From Comamonadaceae bacterium PBBC1 (GTDB lineage: Bacteria; Pseudomonadota; Gammaproteobacteria; Burkholderiales; Burkholderiaceae_C): a DNA stretch of 64,000 nt. The notes under the pieces were generated by a model. The model saw nothing but the letters and a program-made list of their open reading frames with translations. It ran no database searches and was not told the origin of the DNA. Of this stretch, positions 25,889 through 34,589 are shown piece after piece (position 1 is the stretch's first letter; the number at the start of each line of letters is the position of its first letter). The stretch lies in contig NKIP01000003.1 in NCBI GenBank assembly GCA_002256145.1, positions 186,001-250,000 on the forward strand, written 5' to 3'. Made by a program: the position numbers and the translations under genes.

Positions 25889-26893
25889 ATGAACAGCATC
25901 GACATTGACGTGATCCGCACTGCCCTGGATTGGCAAAGCCGGGGCCACCGCGTGGTCATGGGCACGGTGGTGCGCACCTGGGGATCGGCCCCACGGCCCC
26001 CTGGCTCGCTCATGATCATCCGTGACGACGGCCAGGTAGCCGGATCGGTCTCGGGCGGTTGCATCGAAGACGACCTGATCCGCCGCGTGGCCGCTGGCGA
26101 GCTGGCATTGCGTCTACCCGACACCACCACTTACGGCCAAACCGCCGAAGAAGTGCGCCGCTTTGGCTTGCCCTGCGGCGGCTCGGTGCAAGTGGTGCTG
26201 GAGCCTTTGTCGGCACATTCGCAACTGCGCGAATTGCTGGTGTTGATAGAGCAACACCAGCGTGTGGAGCGCCGCATGGACATGGCCACCGGCATGGTGC
26301 GCATGAGTGCGGCCACCGAAGGCGACAAACTGCAGTTTGACGGCCAAAGCCTGACCACGGTGCACGGCCCACGCCTGCGCTTGCTCATCATTGGTGGCGG
26401 TCAGCTGTCGCGCTATCTGGCCGCCATGGCCGTGATGCTGGACTACCAGGTCACGGTCTGCGAGCCGCGTGTGGAATACCACGAAGGTTGGGAAGCCATG
26501 AGCGGTGTGACCTTGTCCAAAGAGATGCCCGACGACCTGGTGCTGGCCATGCGCCTGGACCACAACAGCGCGGTGGTGGCCGTCACACACGACCCCAAAC
26601 TCGACGACCTGGCCCTGATGGAAGCACTGCGCACCCCCGCGTTTTATGTGGGCGCATTGGGTTCGCTGCACAACAACGCGCAGCGCCGCAAACGCTTGCT
26701 CGACTTTGATGTGAGCGAAGAAGAAGTGCGCCAACTGCACGGCCCTGTCGGCCTGAACCTGGGCGCTTTGACGCCCCCCGAAATTGCGCTGAGCATCGTG
26801 GCCGAAATGACCGCCTTGCGCCGAGGCACGGATTTGAGCCAGGCGCTCAGCAATTGGTCAGGCTCGAAGACGGTGTGTGGCTTGAGCGCCTGA
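25889..26893 (+). CDS. coxI: XdhC/CoxI-family Mo hydroxylase maturation protein
   Basis: A 334-residue two-domain XdhC-family protein. The N-terminal XdhC_CoxI domain carries GTVVRTWGSAPRPPGS and SVSGGCIEDD, then the conserved Cys in FGLPCGGS. The C-terminal Rossmann domain carries LLIIGGGQLSRYLA, VAVTHDPKLDD and GLNLGALTPPEIALSI. Such proteins deliver sulfurated molybdenum cofactor to xanthine-oxidase-type enzymes. The start at 25889 follows CGGAG by 6 bp. Unlike CoxF here, it keeps a standard C terminus. It could serve CO dehydrogenase, the exported enzyme encoded just downstream, or both. Confidence 0.85.
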   Translation: MNSIDIDVIRTALDWQSRGHRVVMGTVVRTWGSAPRPPGSLMIIRDDGQVAGSVSGGCIEDDLIRRVAAGELALRLPDTTTYGQTAEEVRRFGLPCGGSVQVVLEPLSAHSQLRELLVLIEQHQRVERRMDMATGMVRMSAATEGDKLQFDGQSLTTVHGPRLRLLIIGGGQLSRYLAAMAVMLDYQVTVCEPRVEYHEGWEAMSGVTLSKEMPDDLVLAMRLDHNSAVVAVTHDPKLDDLALMEALRTPAFYVGALGSLHNNAQRRKRLLDFDVSEEEVRQLHGPVGLNLGALTPPEIALSIVAEMTALRRGTDLSQALSNWSGSKTVCGLSA

Positions 26894-27008
26894 TTCAGGG
26901 TTTGCCCGAGATTGAGCTGCAAGTAATAAAGCACAAAACGACATCTGTTGATGGTCCGTGAATACGGCAAGGCATGGTGCCCATTTTTTCGATGTACAGG
27001 AGAGAGAC

Positions 27009-27482
27009 ATGGTTCGAATGAAAGTCAATGGCGAGGCCGTCTCGGTCGACGCCAAACCGGAGACCCCTTTGCTGTGGGTCATCCGAGAAAAACTCAACCT
27101 CACCGGCACCAAATTCGGCTGCGGCATTGCGCAGTGCGGTGCCTGCACAGTGCACCTGAACGGTCAGCCGGTGCGTTCATGCTCGCTGCCTGTGTCGGCC
27201 GCTGAGGGCAAAGACATCACCACCGTCGAAGGCCTGATGAAGACCCCCACCGGTCAAGCTTTGCAAGCCGGTTGGGTCAAAGCCCAAGCGCCGCAATGCG
27301 GCTACTGCCAGTCCGGTCAACTCATGACAGCGGCCAAGGTGATCAGCGTGGTCAAGAAGAACCTCAGCCGCACAGAGATTTTGGAAGCCATGAGTGGCAA
27401 CATTTGCCGCTGCGGCACCTACAACCAGATCGCCAGCGCAGTCTCGCACGCCCAGAAAACCCTCCAGGGAGGCAAGGCATGA
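27009..27482 (+). CDS. [2Fe-2S] subunit of an isoquinoline-1-oxidoreductase-like Mo hydroxylase
   Basis: A 157-residue IorA-type subunit with both iron-sulfur sites: GCGIAQCGAC and RSC for the ferredoxin-like cluster, then CGYCQSGQ and ICRCGTYN for the helical cluster. The start at 27009 has AGGAGAGAG directly upstream. The IorA lineage differs from CoxS, and no FAD subunit gene is present, so electrons probably leave through an external cytochrome. Overlaps the next gene by 4 bp (ATGA). Confidence 0.88.
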   Translation: MVRMKVNGEAVSVDAKPETPLLWVIREKLNLTGTKFGCGIAQCGACTVHLNGQPVRSCSLPVSAAEGKDITTVEGLMKTPTGQALQAGWVKAQAPQCGYCQSGQLMTAAKVISVVKKNLSRTEILEAMSGNICRCGTYNQIASAVSHAQKTLQGGKA

Positions 27483-29656
27483 AAACGATGAACACCCCAT
27501 TGGCACCCAACCTGTCACGCCGCTCCTTCATCCTCGGCTCAGGCGGTCTGGCATTGGGCCTGTCTTTTGGCCTGACACAAACCGAACTGGCGCTGGCCCA
27601 AACGCCTGCCACCGGCAGCTTTGGCCCCAACAGCTGGATCAACATCGGCCTGGATGGCGTGGTGACCTTGATGTCCCCTGGTGCTGAAATGGGCCAAGGC
27701 ACCATGACCGCCATGCCCATGCTGTTGGCCGAAGAGATGGACCTGGACTGGAGCCAGGTGCGCGTGGTGCAGTCGCCCAGCGACCCCAAGCGTTTTGGCA
27801 ACCCCAAGTTTGGCGGCGGCATGACCACCGGCGCATCGCGCACGGTGCAAGGCTATTACGAGCCGCTGCGCCTGGCAGGTGCCCAGGCCCGTCTGGTCAT
27901 GGTCAACGCGGCAGCCCAGGCCATGGGCGTGCCCGCCGCCGAGTTGCGCACCGAAGCGAGCCGCGTGATCCACAGCGGTGGCCGCACCATGACGTACGCT
28001 GACATTGCCAAGGTCGCCACGGTTCCAACCGAGCTGCCCAAGGTGGACAAGAGCATGCTCAAGCCCATGGCGCAGTTTCGCTTGATTGGCAAAGACATTC
28101 CCCGTGTGGACGTGCCCGCCAAGTCAAGCGGCCAAGCGCTGTACGGCATTGACCAGCGTTTGCCCGGCATGCTGTGGGCCTCGGTCTTGCGTGCCCCGGT
28201 TCAAGGTGAGGTGCCCGAAAGCGTGGACGACACCGCTGCCCGTGCGGTGGCGGGGGTCAAGAACGTGGTGCGACTGCCCTACGGCGTGGCTGTGGTGGCC
28301 GATTCGTTCTACTCGGCCAAAATGGCTCGTGACCTGCTCAAGGTGGTCTGGAGCCAAAAGTCCAAGGCACGCGTGCAGTACACCGACCAAATGCGTGTGG
28401 AATACACCAAGCGTGCGGAAGACCTGAACGACAAAGGCGTGGCCTTCATCGCGCACGGCGACGCAGCGGCCAAGCTGGCGGGTGCCAGCAAAACCTTCAG
28501 CGCCACCTACACCAGCGAGATGGTCAGCCACATCTGCCTGGAGCCCATGAACTGCACCGCGCTTGTGGACGGCGACAAGATCGAAGTCTGGGCACCCGCC
28601 CAATCGGCCTCGTTTGTCACCGGCACGGTAGCGGGCGCGGGTGGCTTCAAGCCTGAAAACATCAAGGTCAACATCACCTTGCTCGGCGGTGGTTTTGGTC
28701 GCCGGGTGGAGGCCGATTACTCGGCCGATGCGGCTTTGGTGGCCAAGGCCATGCCGGGCACGCCGATCCAGGTGATCTGGACCCGCGAAGACGACATGAC
28801 CCATGACAAGTACCGCCCCATGACCAGTCAGCACTTGGTGGCCGGTGTGGATGCACAGGGCAAGTTGGTGGGCTTGTTGCACCGCGTGGTGTCTGAAGGC
28901 GTGTATGCCCGTGTGGTGCCACCGGCCTTCAAGGCTGCAGGCGGCAAAGACGCCCCCGTGATGGAAGGCACTGAAATCACTTACGACATTCCCGACCACA
29001 GTGTGCAGTTCATGATCGAAGAGCGTGGCATCCATGCCGGTTTCTGGCGTGCAGTGGGTCCGGGTTACACCAAATTCGCCATTGAAACCCTGATCGACGA
29101 AGTGGCGCGTGGCGTGAAAGCCGACCCTTTGGCTTACCGCATGGACTTGCTCCAGAAGAACCCACGCGGCCAAGCCGTGCTCAAGGCGGTGGCCGACATG
29201 TCGCAGTGGGGCAAAGCCAAGCTGCCCAAAGGCCACGCACTGGGACTGGCTTTTTCTGATGCCTGGAACACCTTCTGCGGCATGGTGGTTCAAGTCTCCA
29301 TCGCCAACGGCCGCCCCAAGGTGCACAAAGTCTGGGCGGCGGTGGATTGCGGTCATGCTTTGCAGCCGCAAAACGTGCAAGCTCAAATCGAGGGCTCGGT
29401 CATTTTTGGCTTGTCGGCCGCCTTGCACGAGCACATGGACTTCCGCGCCGGTGAGCCTCAGCAAACCAACCTGAACAAGTACCAAGTGCTGCGTGCCCAC
29501 GAAGCGCCCGAAGTATTTGTGAAGGTGATGCCCACCGACAACCACCCCGGCGGCATTGGCGAAGTGGGCCTGCCCCCCTTGGCCCCGGCCATTGCCAACG
29601 CGATCGCTTCACTCAACGGCAAACGCTTGCGGGCTTTGCCATTGCCGATGGTGTAA
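27479..29656 (+). CDS. Tat-exported molybdopterin subunit, isoquinoline-1-oxidoreductase-like (IorB type)
   Basis: A 725-residue Mo-binding subunit of the aldehyde/isoquinoline dehydrogenase group. The N terminus has a Tat signal (SRRSFILGSGGLALGL), so the complex is expected in the periplasm. Motifs include GAEMGQGTMTAMPM (about residue 63), GGGFGRRVEADY (about 403), GFWRAVGPGYTKF (about 522) and the catalytic Glu in IGEVGLPPLAP near the C terminus. The form I CO dehydrogenase loop is absent, so this is not a second CO dehydrogenase. The substrate is unknown; aldehydes or N-heterocycles are known for relatives. The start is the ATGA overlap with the small subunit. Confidence 0.87.
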   Translation: MKTMNTPLAPNLSRRSFILGSGGLALGLSFGLTQTELALAQTPATGSFGPNSWINIGLDGVVTLMSPGAEMGQGTMTAMPMLLAEEMDLDWSQVRVVQSPSDPKRFGNPKFGGGMTTGASRTVQGYYEPLRLAGAQARLVMVNAAAQAMGVPAAELRTEASRVIHSGGRTMTYADIAKVATVPTELPKVDKSMLKPMAQFRLIGKDIPRVDVPAKSSGQALYGIDQRLPGMLWASVLRAPVQGEVPESVDDTAARAVAGVKNVVRLPYGVAVVADSFYSAKMARDLLKVVWSQKSKARVQYTDQMRVEYTKRAEDLNDKGVAFIAHGDAAAKLAGASKTFSATYTSEMVSHICLEPMNCTALVDGDKIEVWAPAQSASFVTGTVAGAGGFKPENIKVNITLLGGGFGRRVEADYSADAALVAKAMPGTPIQVIWTREDDMTHDKYRPMTSQHLVAGVDAQGKLVGLLHRVVSEGVYARVVPPAFKAAGGKDAPVMEGTEITYDIPDHSVQFMIEERGIHAGFWRAVGPGYTKFAIETLIDEVARGVKADPLAYRMDLLQKNPRGQAVLKAVADMSQWGKAKLPKGHALGLAFSDAWNTFCGMVVQVSIANGRPKVHKVWAAVDCGHALQPQNVQAQIEGSVIFGLSAALHEHMDFRAGEPQQTNLNKYQVLRAHEAPEVFVKVMPTDNHPGGIGEVGLPPLAPAIANAIASLNGKRLRALPLPMV

Positions 29657-29963
29657 AAACAGATGGCCTTGGCTGACTTCGGCCATCCGCACCTAAACCC
29701 TCTAAAACACCGTGATCCACACCCCCCTGAGCGGCAAAACCGTTTTGTAACAGGGTGCTGGGCGCGGTGCTTTCTGACCGGGGTTCCACCCCACAGCGTC
29801 TGGACTTGATCGACTCCTGCCTGAAAAGCTGGCCATAAGAACCGCTCTTCAGCGTGCCGGATGCACTGACCCATCGGGTTCAAACAAGCAAGTGATTCGC
29901 CAAAGTCACACCTTCTGGAACAACGAACACAATGTCGATTCTTCCACCGTTGACTTTGGGTAA
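29657..29963 (+). other. Intergenic region between the IorB-like gene and the LysR gene
   Basis: A GATGGCC/GGCCATC hairpin (29662-29687) right after the stop may help end transcription, though no T-run follows. A 35-codon open stretch (29731-29838) has protein-like composition but no start codon. The rest should contain the lysR promoter. No further structure seen. Confidence 0.4.
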
Positions 29964-30866
29964 ATGTCTATGAATGTCAGCTTCCGCCAATTGCGTCTGT
30001 TTCTGGCCCTTGCCGAAACCGGCAGTGTGAGTGCAGCGGCCAAGGTGATGCACATCACACAACCCACAGCCTCCATGCAGCTCAAGGAGATCACCCAGTC
30101 GGTGGGTCTGCCACTGTACGAACTGGTCGGCAAAAAACTCTTTCTGACCGAGATGGGTCTAGAACTGGCGCAGACGGCTCGCGCCGTGGCGCAATCCTGG
30201 GAGGCCTTTGAACAAAACGTGGACGCGACCAAAGGCTTGTCACGCGGCAAGCTGCGCATCTCTGTGGTCAGCACCGCCAAATACTTCATGCCTCACCTGA
30301 TCGGCAGCTTTTGCAATCAACACCCTGCCATCGACCTGTCCCTGGAAATCCTCAACCGCGACGGGGTGGTGCAACGCCTGCGCGATAACCGCGATGAGCT
30401 GTACATCATGTCCATGCCGCCCAAAGACATGGATTTGGGCGATGAGGCCTTCATGCCCAACCCGATCGTGGTGATCGCTCCTACCTCCGACCCATTGGCC
30501 AAGCTCAGCGCCGTGCCTTTGCACGAGTTGTCACAGCACCGCTTCATTTTCAGAGAAAAAGGCTCGGGCACACGCATGGCGGGTGACCAGTTTTTCCGAA
30601 AAATGAAGTTCCGCCCCAATGTGCGTTTGGAGCTGGGCAGCAACGAGGCCATCAAAGAGTCGGTGGCAGGCGGTTTGGGTGTGGGGGTGGTTTCACGCCA
30701 CGCCTTGCATGGTCAACTGAATGAAAATGGGGTCAGCGTGATCGATGTCCAAGGCTTTCCTTTGCCCTCGGCTTGGCACATCGTCTACCCATCGGGCAAA
30801 AAGCTGTCCCCAGTGGCCCTGGCTTTCAAGCAGCATGTCCTCCAGCAGATTCGTCACAGCCGTTGA
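29964..30866 (+). CDS. LysR-family transcriptional regulator (CbbR-like)
   Basis: A 300-residue LysR regulator. The winged helix-turn-helix at residues 5-65 shows FLALAETGSVSAAAKVMHITQPTASMQ. The periplasmic-binding-like effector domain (about 95-295) has FREKGSGTR, VAGGLGVGVVSRHAL and similarity of layout to CbbR-type regulators of CO2 fixation and C1 metabolism. Position just downstream of the two Mo-enzyme loci suggests control of one of them, but LysR genes usually regulate a divergent neighbour and none exists here. The effector is unknown. An alternative ATG lies two codons in. Confidence 0.85.
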   Translation: MSMNVSFRQLRLFLALAETGSVSAAAKVMHITQPTASMQLKEITQSVGLPLYELVGKKLFLTEMGLELAQTARAVAQSWEAFEQNVDATKGLSRGKLRISVVSTAKYFMPHLIGSFCNQHPAIDLSLEILNRDGVVQRLRDNRDELYIMSMPPKDMDLGDEAFMPNPIVVIAPTSDPLAKLSAVPLHELSQHRFIFREKGSGTRMAGDQFFRKMKFRPNVRLELGSNEAIKESVAGGLGVGVVSRHALHGQLNENGVSVIDVQGFPLPSAWHIVYPSGKKLSPVALAFKQHVLQQIRHSR

Positions 30867-30925
30867 GGTGCCGCCCGCACCTGCGGTTGCTGCGTATTGA
30901 TTCGGCCTTGTGTCACTTGAATCGA

Positions 30926-32029
30926 TCACGCAACCCGCACATTCAATTCTTGCAGTGCCGCACGGAAGGCCGGGCCCATTCTCATGGGCCGCTCAGCCAA
31001 GCTGGGGACCGCTGGCGGGGTTTGCTGCAAGTGCTGTTGGATCGCCCGCACCATGGCTTGCACATCGTTGATGGGGGTGAACACCAGCATGTCTTCCCAA
31101 TCAGGGTGCTGGCCCTGGTCGGTGGCCGTTTCAGAGATGACCTGTGCGCCCAAAGACAAACATTCACACAGGCGTGTGCTTTCCAGCAAGGCGTTTTCGT
31201 AATAGTGAATATTGACCACCACCCGTGCCTGGCGCATGGCTTGCCACAGGTCTTGACCATACAAACTGCGTTCTGCACGCACCTCAAAGTGCTCGCCCAG
31301 CACTTTGAGAAAAGCTTGTCTTCTTTTGTTTTTCAGATCGCCATAAAACAACACATCGCATGTGCCTGAGGGTTCCAATTCGCTCAAGGGGGTTGGGTAT
31401 TGGGCTCCTTGGTAATGGGCCACGGGGGACAAAGGCACATGAAACAGCAAGTCGGCTGGTAAGCCTTGCTGGATCAAAAACGCGATGTTGCGTGCTGAAT
31501 AGTCAAAAACGGCCAGGGAGTTGTACAGCACATTCAGATAGTCGGGGGTGAACCAGCGGGGATGAACGGATTGCTCCATCTGAAAAACGATGCGTTTTTC
31601 GCCAGGCGGCAAACGGGCAAACATTTGGGGGCAAATCACCAGATAGAGGTCCTCGTCAAAGTCCTTGGGCATGTCGAATTGAATGCGCACCGCCAAGCCC
31701 AAAGCCGCTGCATGGGTTTGCAAGGCATGGGCCACAAATGTGGTTGGGCGTGTGCAGACGATGATCAGGGTGCGCACATTGCCCAAGGCCCCCTGTTCTA
31801 TGAGATGCCGTCGGCGCACTGGCCAATCGTTTTGAGCCGATGGCGCTGGGTTTTGCCAGGCCAAGCGCAGCCAGGCCCGAAAGGCCGGGTGAATGTCACC
31901 CGTTGGTGGGCAGACCCAGGTTTTGAACAAGGGACGCGGGGCCAATTGGGCATCAAATACCAGCGATTTCAACCAAGCACGGGGTTTGCCATTGGCATGA
32001 AAACAAATTTTTTTGAACAGATGGGCCAT
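30926..32029 (-). CDS. Glycosyltransferase-like protein (CgeB / group 1 type)
   Basis: A 367-residue protein with a C-terminal glycosyltransferase-like domain. The segment SLYGQDLWQAMRQARVVVNIHYYENALLESTRLCECLSLG... matches the pattern of CgeB-like and group 1 glycosyltransferases, in which an E-x7-E-type region near the C terminus (here ESTRLCECL) contacts the nucleotide sugar. The N-terminal half is less conserved. No signal peptide or membrane span. It stands alone between the LysR gene and the photolyase; the acceptor is unknown. Confidence 0.65.
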   Translation of the reverse strand: MAHLFKKICFHANGKPRAWLKSLVFDAQLAPRPLFKTWVCPPTGDIHPAFRAWLRLAWQNPAPSAQNDWPVRRRHLIEQGALGNVRTLIIVCTRPTTFVAHALQTHAAALGLAVRIQFDMPKDFDEDLYLVICPQMFARLPPGEKRIVFQMEQSVHPRWFTPDYLNVLYNSLAVFDYSARNIAFLIQQGLPADLLFHVPLSPVAHYQGAQYPTPLSELEPSGTCDVLFYGDLKNKRRQAFLKVLGEHFEVRAERSLYGQDLWQAMRQARVVVNIHYYENALLESTRLCECLSLGAQVISETATDQGQHPDWEDMLVFTPINDVQAMVRAIQQHLQQTPPAVPSLAERPMRMGPAFRAALQELNVRVA

Positions 32030-32150
32030 GTTGGGATGTCAGCTGACGCACACAAAGAGCCTTGCATTGTCACCAGAAACGCGAGGGACACATTCTTGTG
32101 CGCTCCGGTTTCGTGGAGACCATGCGTTGAAGGACTGTGGCAAGGGGCAG

Positions 32151-33689
32151 TTACACCCCATCCAACCCCGTTCGCACAGCCTCAGCCTGCAGCCCGATTT
32201 GCGTCTTGTCTTCTGCGCTCATCTTGCCCACATGCTTGACCATGAGCGCGGTGCGTGGGTTGCCCGCAAAGTCGCTCTCGTGGCGAATCAAAAAATCCCA
32301 ATACAAGGTGGTCATGGGGCAAGCGCTGGGGCCGGTGCGCACTTCGGGTTGGTAGCGACAGCCTTTGCAGTAGTTGCTCATGCGGCTCACATATTGGCCG
32401 CTGGCCACATAGGGTTTGCTGGTGAAGCGCCCGCCGTTGGCGTGCAGGGCCATCCCTAAGGTGTTGGGCGTCTCCACCCATTCCACCGCGTCCACGTACA
32501 TGGCGCGGTACCAGGCGCTGACCTGCTGGGGTGACAAGCCCGCCAGCACCGCAAACTGCCCAGTCACCATGAGGCGCTGGATGTGGTGGGCGTAACCGTG
32601 TTGGAGCGTTTGGCCAATGGTCGCTTGCATGCAGGCCATGTGGGTCTCGCCCGTCCAGTACCACTTGGGCAGGTCGCGGGTGTGGCCGTAGTGGTTGGCC
32701 TCGGCCATGTGGGGCATGTCCAGCCAGTACACACCGCGAATGAACTCGCGCCAGCCCAGAACCTGTCGGATAAAGCCCTCGACGCTGGCCAGCGGCAAGC
32801 CGCGTGCGTGGTAGGCCTGCTCAGCCGCCACGATCACCTCACGCGGGTTGAGCAGATGCAGGTTGATGCTGCTGCCCACCAGCGCATGCCAGCCAAAGGG
32901 CAGCGTGGTCCACATGGCGTCTTGCCAAGCGCCAAAGTTTTCGAGGCGTTGGTCAATGAAGTGCTGCAGTGCCACCAGCGCTTCTTCTCGGGTGACGGGC
33001 CAAGCAAAGTGGTCCAGCGTGCCCGGGTGATGGGCAAAGCGTGTTTGCACCAAGGCGATCACGTCTTGCGTCACGCGGTCGGGTGCAAAGCGGGCGGGCG
33101 GGGGCACGGTGCCCGGGCCTTTGGCGCCAAAGCCTTTGCGGTTCTCGGCATCAAAATTCCATTGCCCGCCAATCGGCTCTTTGCCCTCCATCAGGATGCC
33201 GTGGCGTTTGCGCATCTCGCGGTAAAAGAACTCCATGCGCAGTTCTTTTTTGTCGCCTGCCCACTTGGCAAACTCGGCGCGGCTGCACAAAAAGTGTGAG
33301 TCGCCCACCCAACGCAACAGCGTTTGGGCCTGCGCTGCGGCGTCTTCGATCAGCCGCTCCATGCGCCAGGCCCCGGTTTCCATCACCACCAGCGCCTTGG
33401 GCGGGTCGGTGCGCAAGGCATGGGCCAAGCGGCTGGCAAAGTCGGAGGGCAGTTCGGTGTCGTCCACCTTCATATAAGTGAAGGGCCAGCGGCGGCGGTG
33501 CGCTTCGTTGGCAACATGCCGCATGCCCGACAAAAAGATCACGATCCGTGCTTGATGGTTCCAGACGTCATCGGCTTCGCTGTCGGCCTCGATCATCAAA
33601 ATACGGTCTTGGGCGGGGTCAAAGTCGGCCAAGGCCGGGTTGTCCCAGCCCAACTGGTCGCCCAAAACCAAAATGAGGTGACGTGTCAT
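32151..33689 (-). CDS. phrB: Iron-sulfur (6-4) photolyase / bacterial cryptochrome (PhrB type)
   Basis: A 512-residue member of the FeS-BCP group that repairs (6-4) photoproducts using light, FAD and a ribolumazine antenna. The N-terminal antenna domain starts LILVLGDQLGWDNPAL. Four cysteines for the [4Fe-4S] cluster sit at residues 353, 441, 444 and 457 (HMACM, YCKGC, ACPM). Their spacing is identical to the PhrB cluster ligands of Agrobacterium (350, 438, 441, 454). FAD-domain motifs include VLGWREFIRG and NTLGMALHANGG. The DUF2256 gene lies immediately upstream on the same strand, a common pairing. Confidence 0.93.
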   Translation of the reverse strand: MTRHLILVLGDQLGWDNPALADFDPAQDRILMIEADSEADDVWNHQARIVIFLSGMRHVANEAHRRRWPFTYMKVDDTELPSDFASRLAHALRTDPPKALVVMETGAWRMERLIEDAAAQAQTLLRWVGDSHFLCSRAEFAKWAGDKKELRMEFFYREMRKRHGILMEGKEPIGGQWNFDAENRKGFGAKGPGTVPPPARFAPDRVTQDVIALVQTRFAHHPGTLDHFAWPVTREEALVALQHFIDQRLENFGAWQDAMWTTLPFGWHALVGSSINLHLLNPREVIVAAEQAYHARGLPLASVEGFIRQVLGWREFIRGVYWLDMPHMAEANHYGHTRDLPKWYWTGETHMACMQATIGQTLQHGYAHHIQRLMVTGQFAVLAGLSPQQVSAWYRAMYVDAVEWVETPNTLGMALHANGGRFTSKPYVASGQYVSRMSNYCKGCRYQPEVRTGPSACPMTTLYWDFLIRHESDFAGNPRTALMVKHVGKMSAEDKTQIGLQAEAVRTGLDGV

Positions 33690-33725
33690 GGCGTGTCTTT
33701 CTTCGGGGCGTTCAGAGCGAGCGCT

Positions 33726-33896
33726 TCAGGGACGGCGGGCTTTGGCCTTGTCGGCCCGACAGCGGTCACTGCAATACAGCACGCTGTCCCAGTTTTTGGC
33801 CCAGCTTTTGCGCCAGGTCATGGCCCGGCCACAAACGGCACAAGGTTTTTGCGGCAAATCTTGTTTATTCCCTTTAAAACCCGAAGATTTGGGCAT
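33726..33896 (-). CDS. DUF2256 small zinc-ribbon-like protein
   Basis: A 56-residue protein with paired Cys motifs CAVCGR and CSDRC, a likely zinc site, and the conserved KSWAKNWD.V.YCS core of DUF2256. The ATG at 33896 has TTGGAGAC 6 bp upstream; a TTG four codons earlier is less likely. DUF2256 genes often neighbour FeS-type photolyase/cryptochrome genes. Its function is unknown; it may assist the photolyase. The ATG faces gpx divergently across 69 bp. Confidence 0.85.
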   Translation of the reverse strand: MPKSSGFKGNKQDLPQKPCAVCGRAMTWRKSWAKNWDSVLYCSDRCRADKAKARRP

Positions 33897-33923
33897 GTGC
33901 GTCTCCAATCAAAAAGGGCTGGC

Positions 33924-33952
33924 GTGACAATGTGAGCAAACAAGTTTAAACT
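33924..33952 (+). promoter_or_regulatory. Possible promoter of the gpx operon
   Basis: GTGACA (33924-33929), 17 bp, then TAAACT (33947-33952) gives a fair sigma-70-type promoter just ahead of gpx. A TGATCA palindrome inside ACTGATCAGT (33951-33960) overlaps the likely start site. I looked for the sigma-E/ChrR-type TGATCC-N18-TAAG pattern expected for singlet-oxygen genes and did not find a convincing match. Confidence 0.3.
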
Positions 33953-33965
33953 GATCAGTCACAAA

Positions 33966-34589
33966 ATGAATTTTCAAGTGCAAATGAACCACTCATGGGT
34001 AAAACAATGGGGTCCAAGTCTGCTGATGGCCATGCTGGCGGCAGTGCTGAGTTTTGGACTCGAATCTGCGCAAGCCAACCCGCAAAAGGCCAGCACCGCA
34101 GTGGCCTGTCCCACCCTTCTTAACCACACATTTGACCGCCTGCAAGACGAAAAGCCCCAATCGCTGTGCCAATACGCAGGCAAAGTGGTGCTGGTGGTCA
34201 ACACCGCCAGCTTTTGCGGTTTCACGTCTCAATACAAAGGCTTGGAAACCTTGAACACCCAGTACAAAGACAAAGGTTTGGTGGTGCTCGGTTTCCCGTC
34301 CAATGACTTTGCACAAGAAAAAGGCAGCAACAAAGACATCGCCGACTTTTGCGAAAACACCTTCGGCGTGAAGTTTCCGATGTTCACCAAAACCCAGGTC
34401 ACGGGCGATGGTGCGGCCCCCTTGTTCAAACAGCTGACCGCTCAAACCGGCCAAAAGCCGCGCTGGAACTTTCACAAATACCTGATCGGCCGCGACGGCA
34501 AGGTCATTGACCAGTACAGCAGCATGACCGGACCCGAAAGCAAGACCCTCTTGTCGGCCATCGACAAAGCCCTGAAAGCCCAGCCATGA
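33966..34589 (+). CDS. Glutathione peroxidase family protein, exported
   Basis: A 207-residue thiol peroxidase that should reduce lipid or hydrogen peroxides. A signal peptide (hydrophobic LLMAMLAAVLSFGL, cleavage near AQAN) places it in the periplasm. The active-site motif is NTASFCGFTSQY, using Cys rather than selenocysteine; the FPSNDFAQE and WNFHKYLIGRDG motifs supply the Gln and Trp/Asn of the tetrad. It heads an operon of nine genes, overlapping the next by ATGA. Export of this family member is less common than the cytosolic form. Confidence 0.9.
   Translation: MNFQVQMNHSWVKQWGPSLLMAMLAAVLSFGLESAQANPQKASTAVACPTLLNHTFDRLQDEKPQSLCQYAGKVVLVVNTASFCGFTSQYKGLETLNTQYKDKGLVVLGFPSNDFAQEKGSNKDIADFCENTFGVKFPMFTKTQVTGDGAAPLFKQLTAQTGQKPRWNFHKYLIGRDGKVIDQYSSMTGPESKTLLSAIDKALKAQP

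Noticed and set aside
27479..29656. Second CO dehydrogenase
   Set aside because: Neither AYRCSFR nor AYRGAGR is present; the FWRAVG loop and Tat leader place it with isoquinoline-oxidoreductase-like enzymes.
33897..33965. Sigma-E/ChrR promoter for the photolyase and gpx genes
   Set aside because: A TGATCA occurs, but no matching TAAG-type -10 at the right spacing on either strand.
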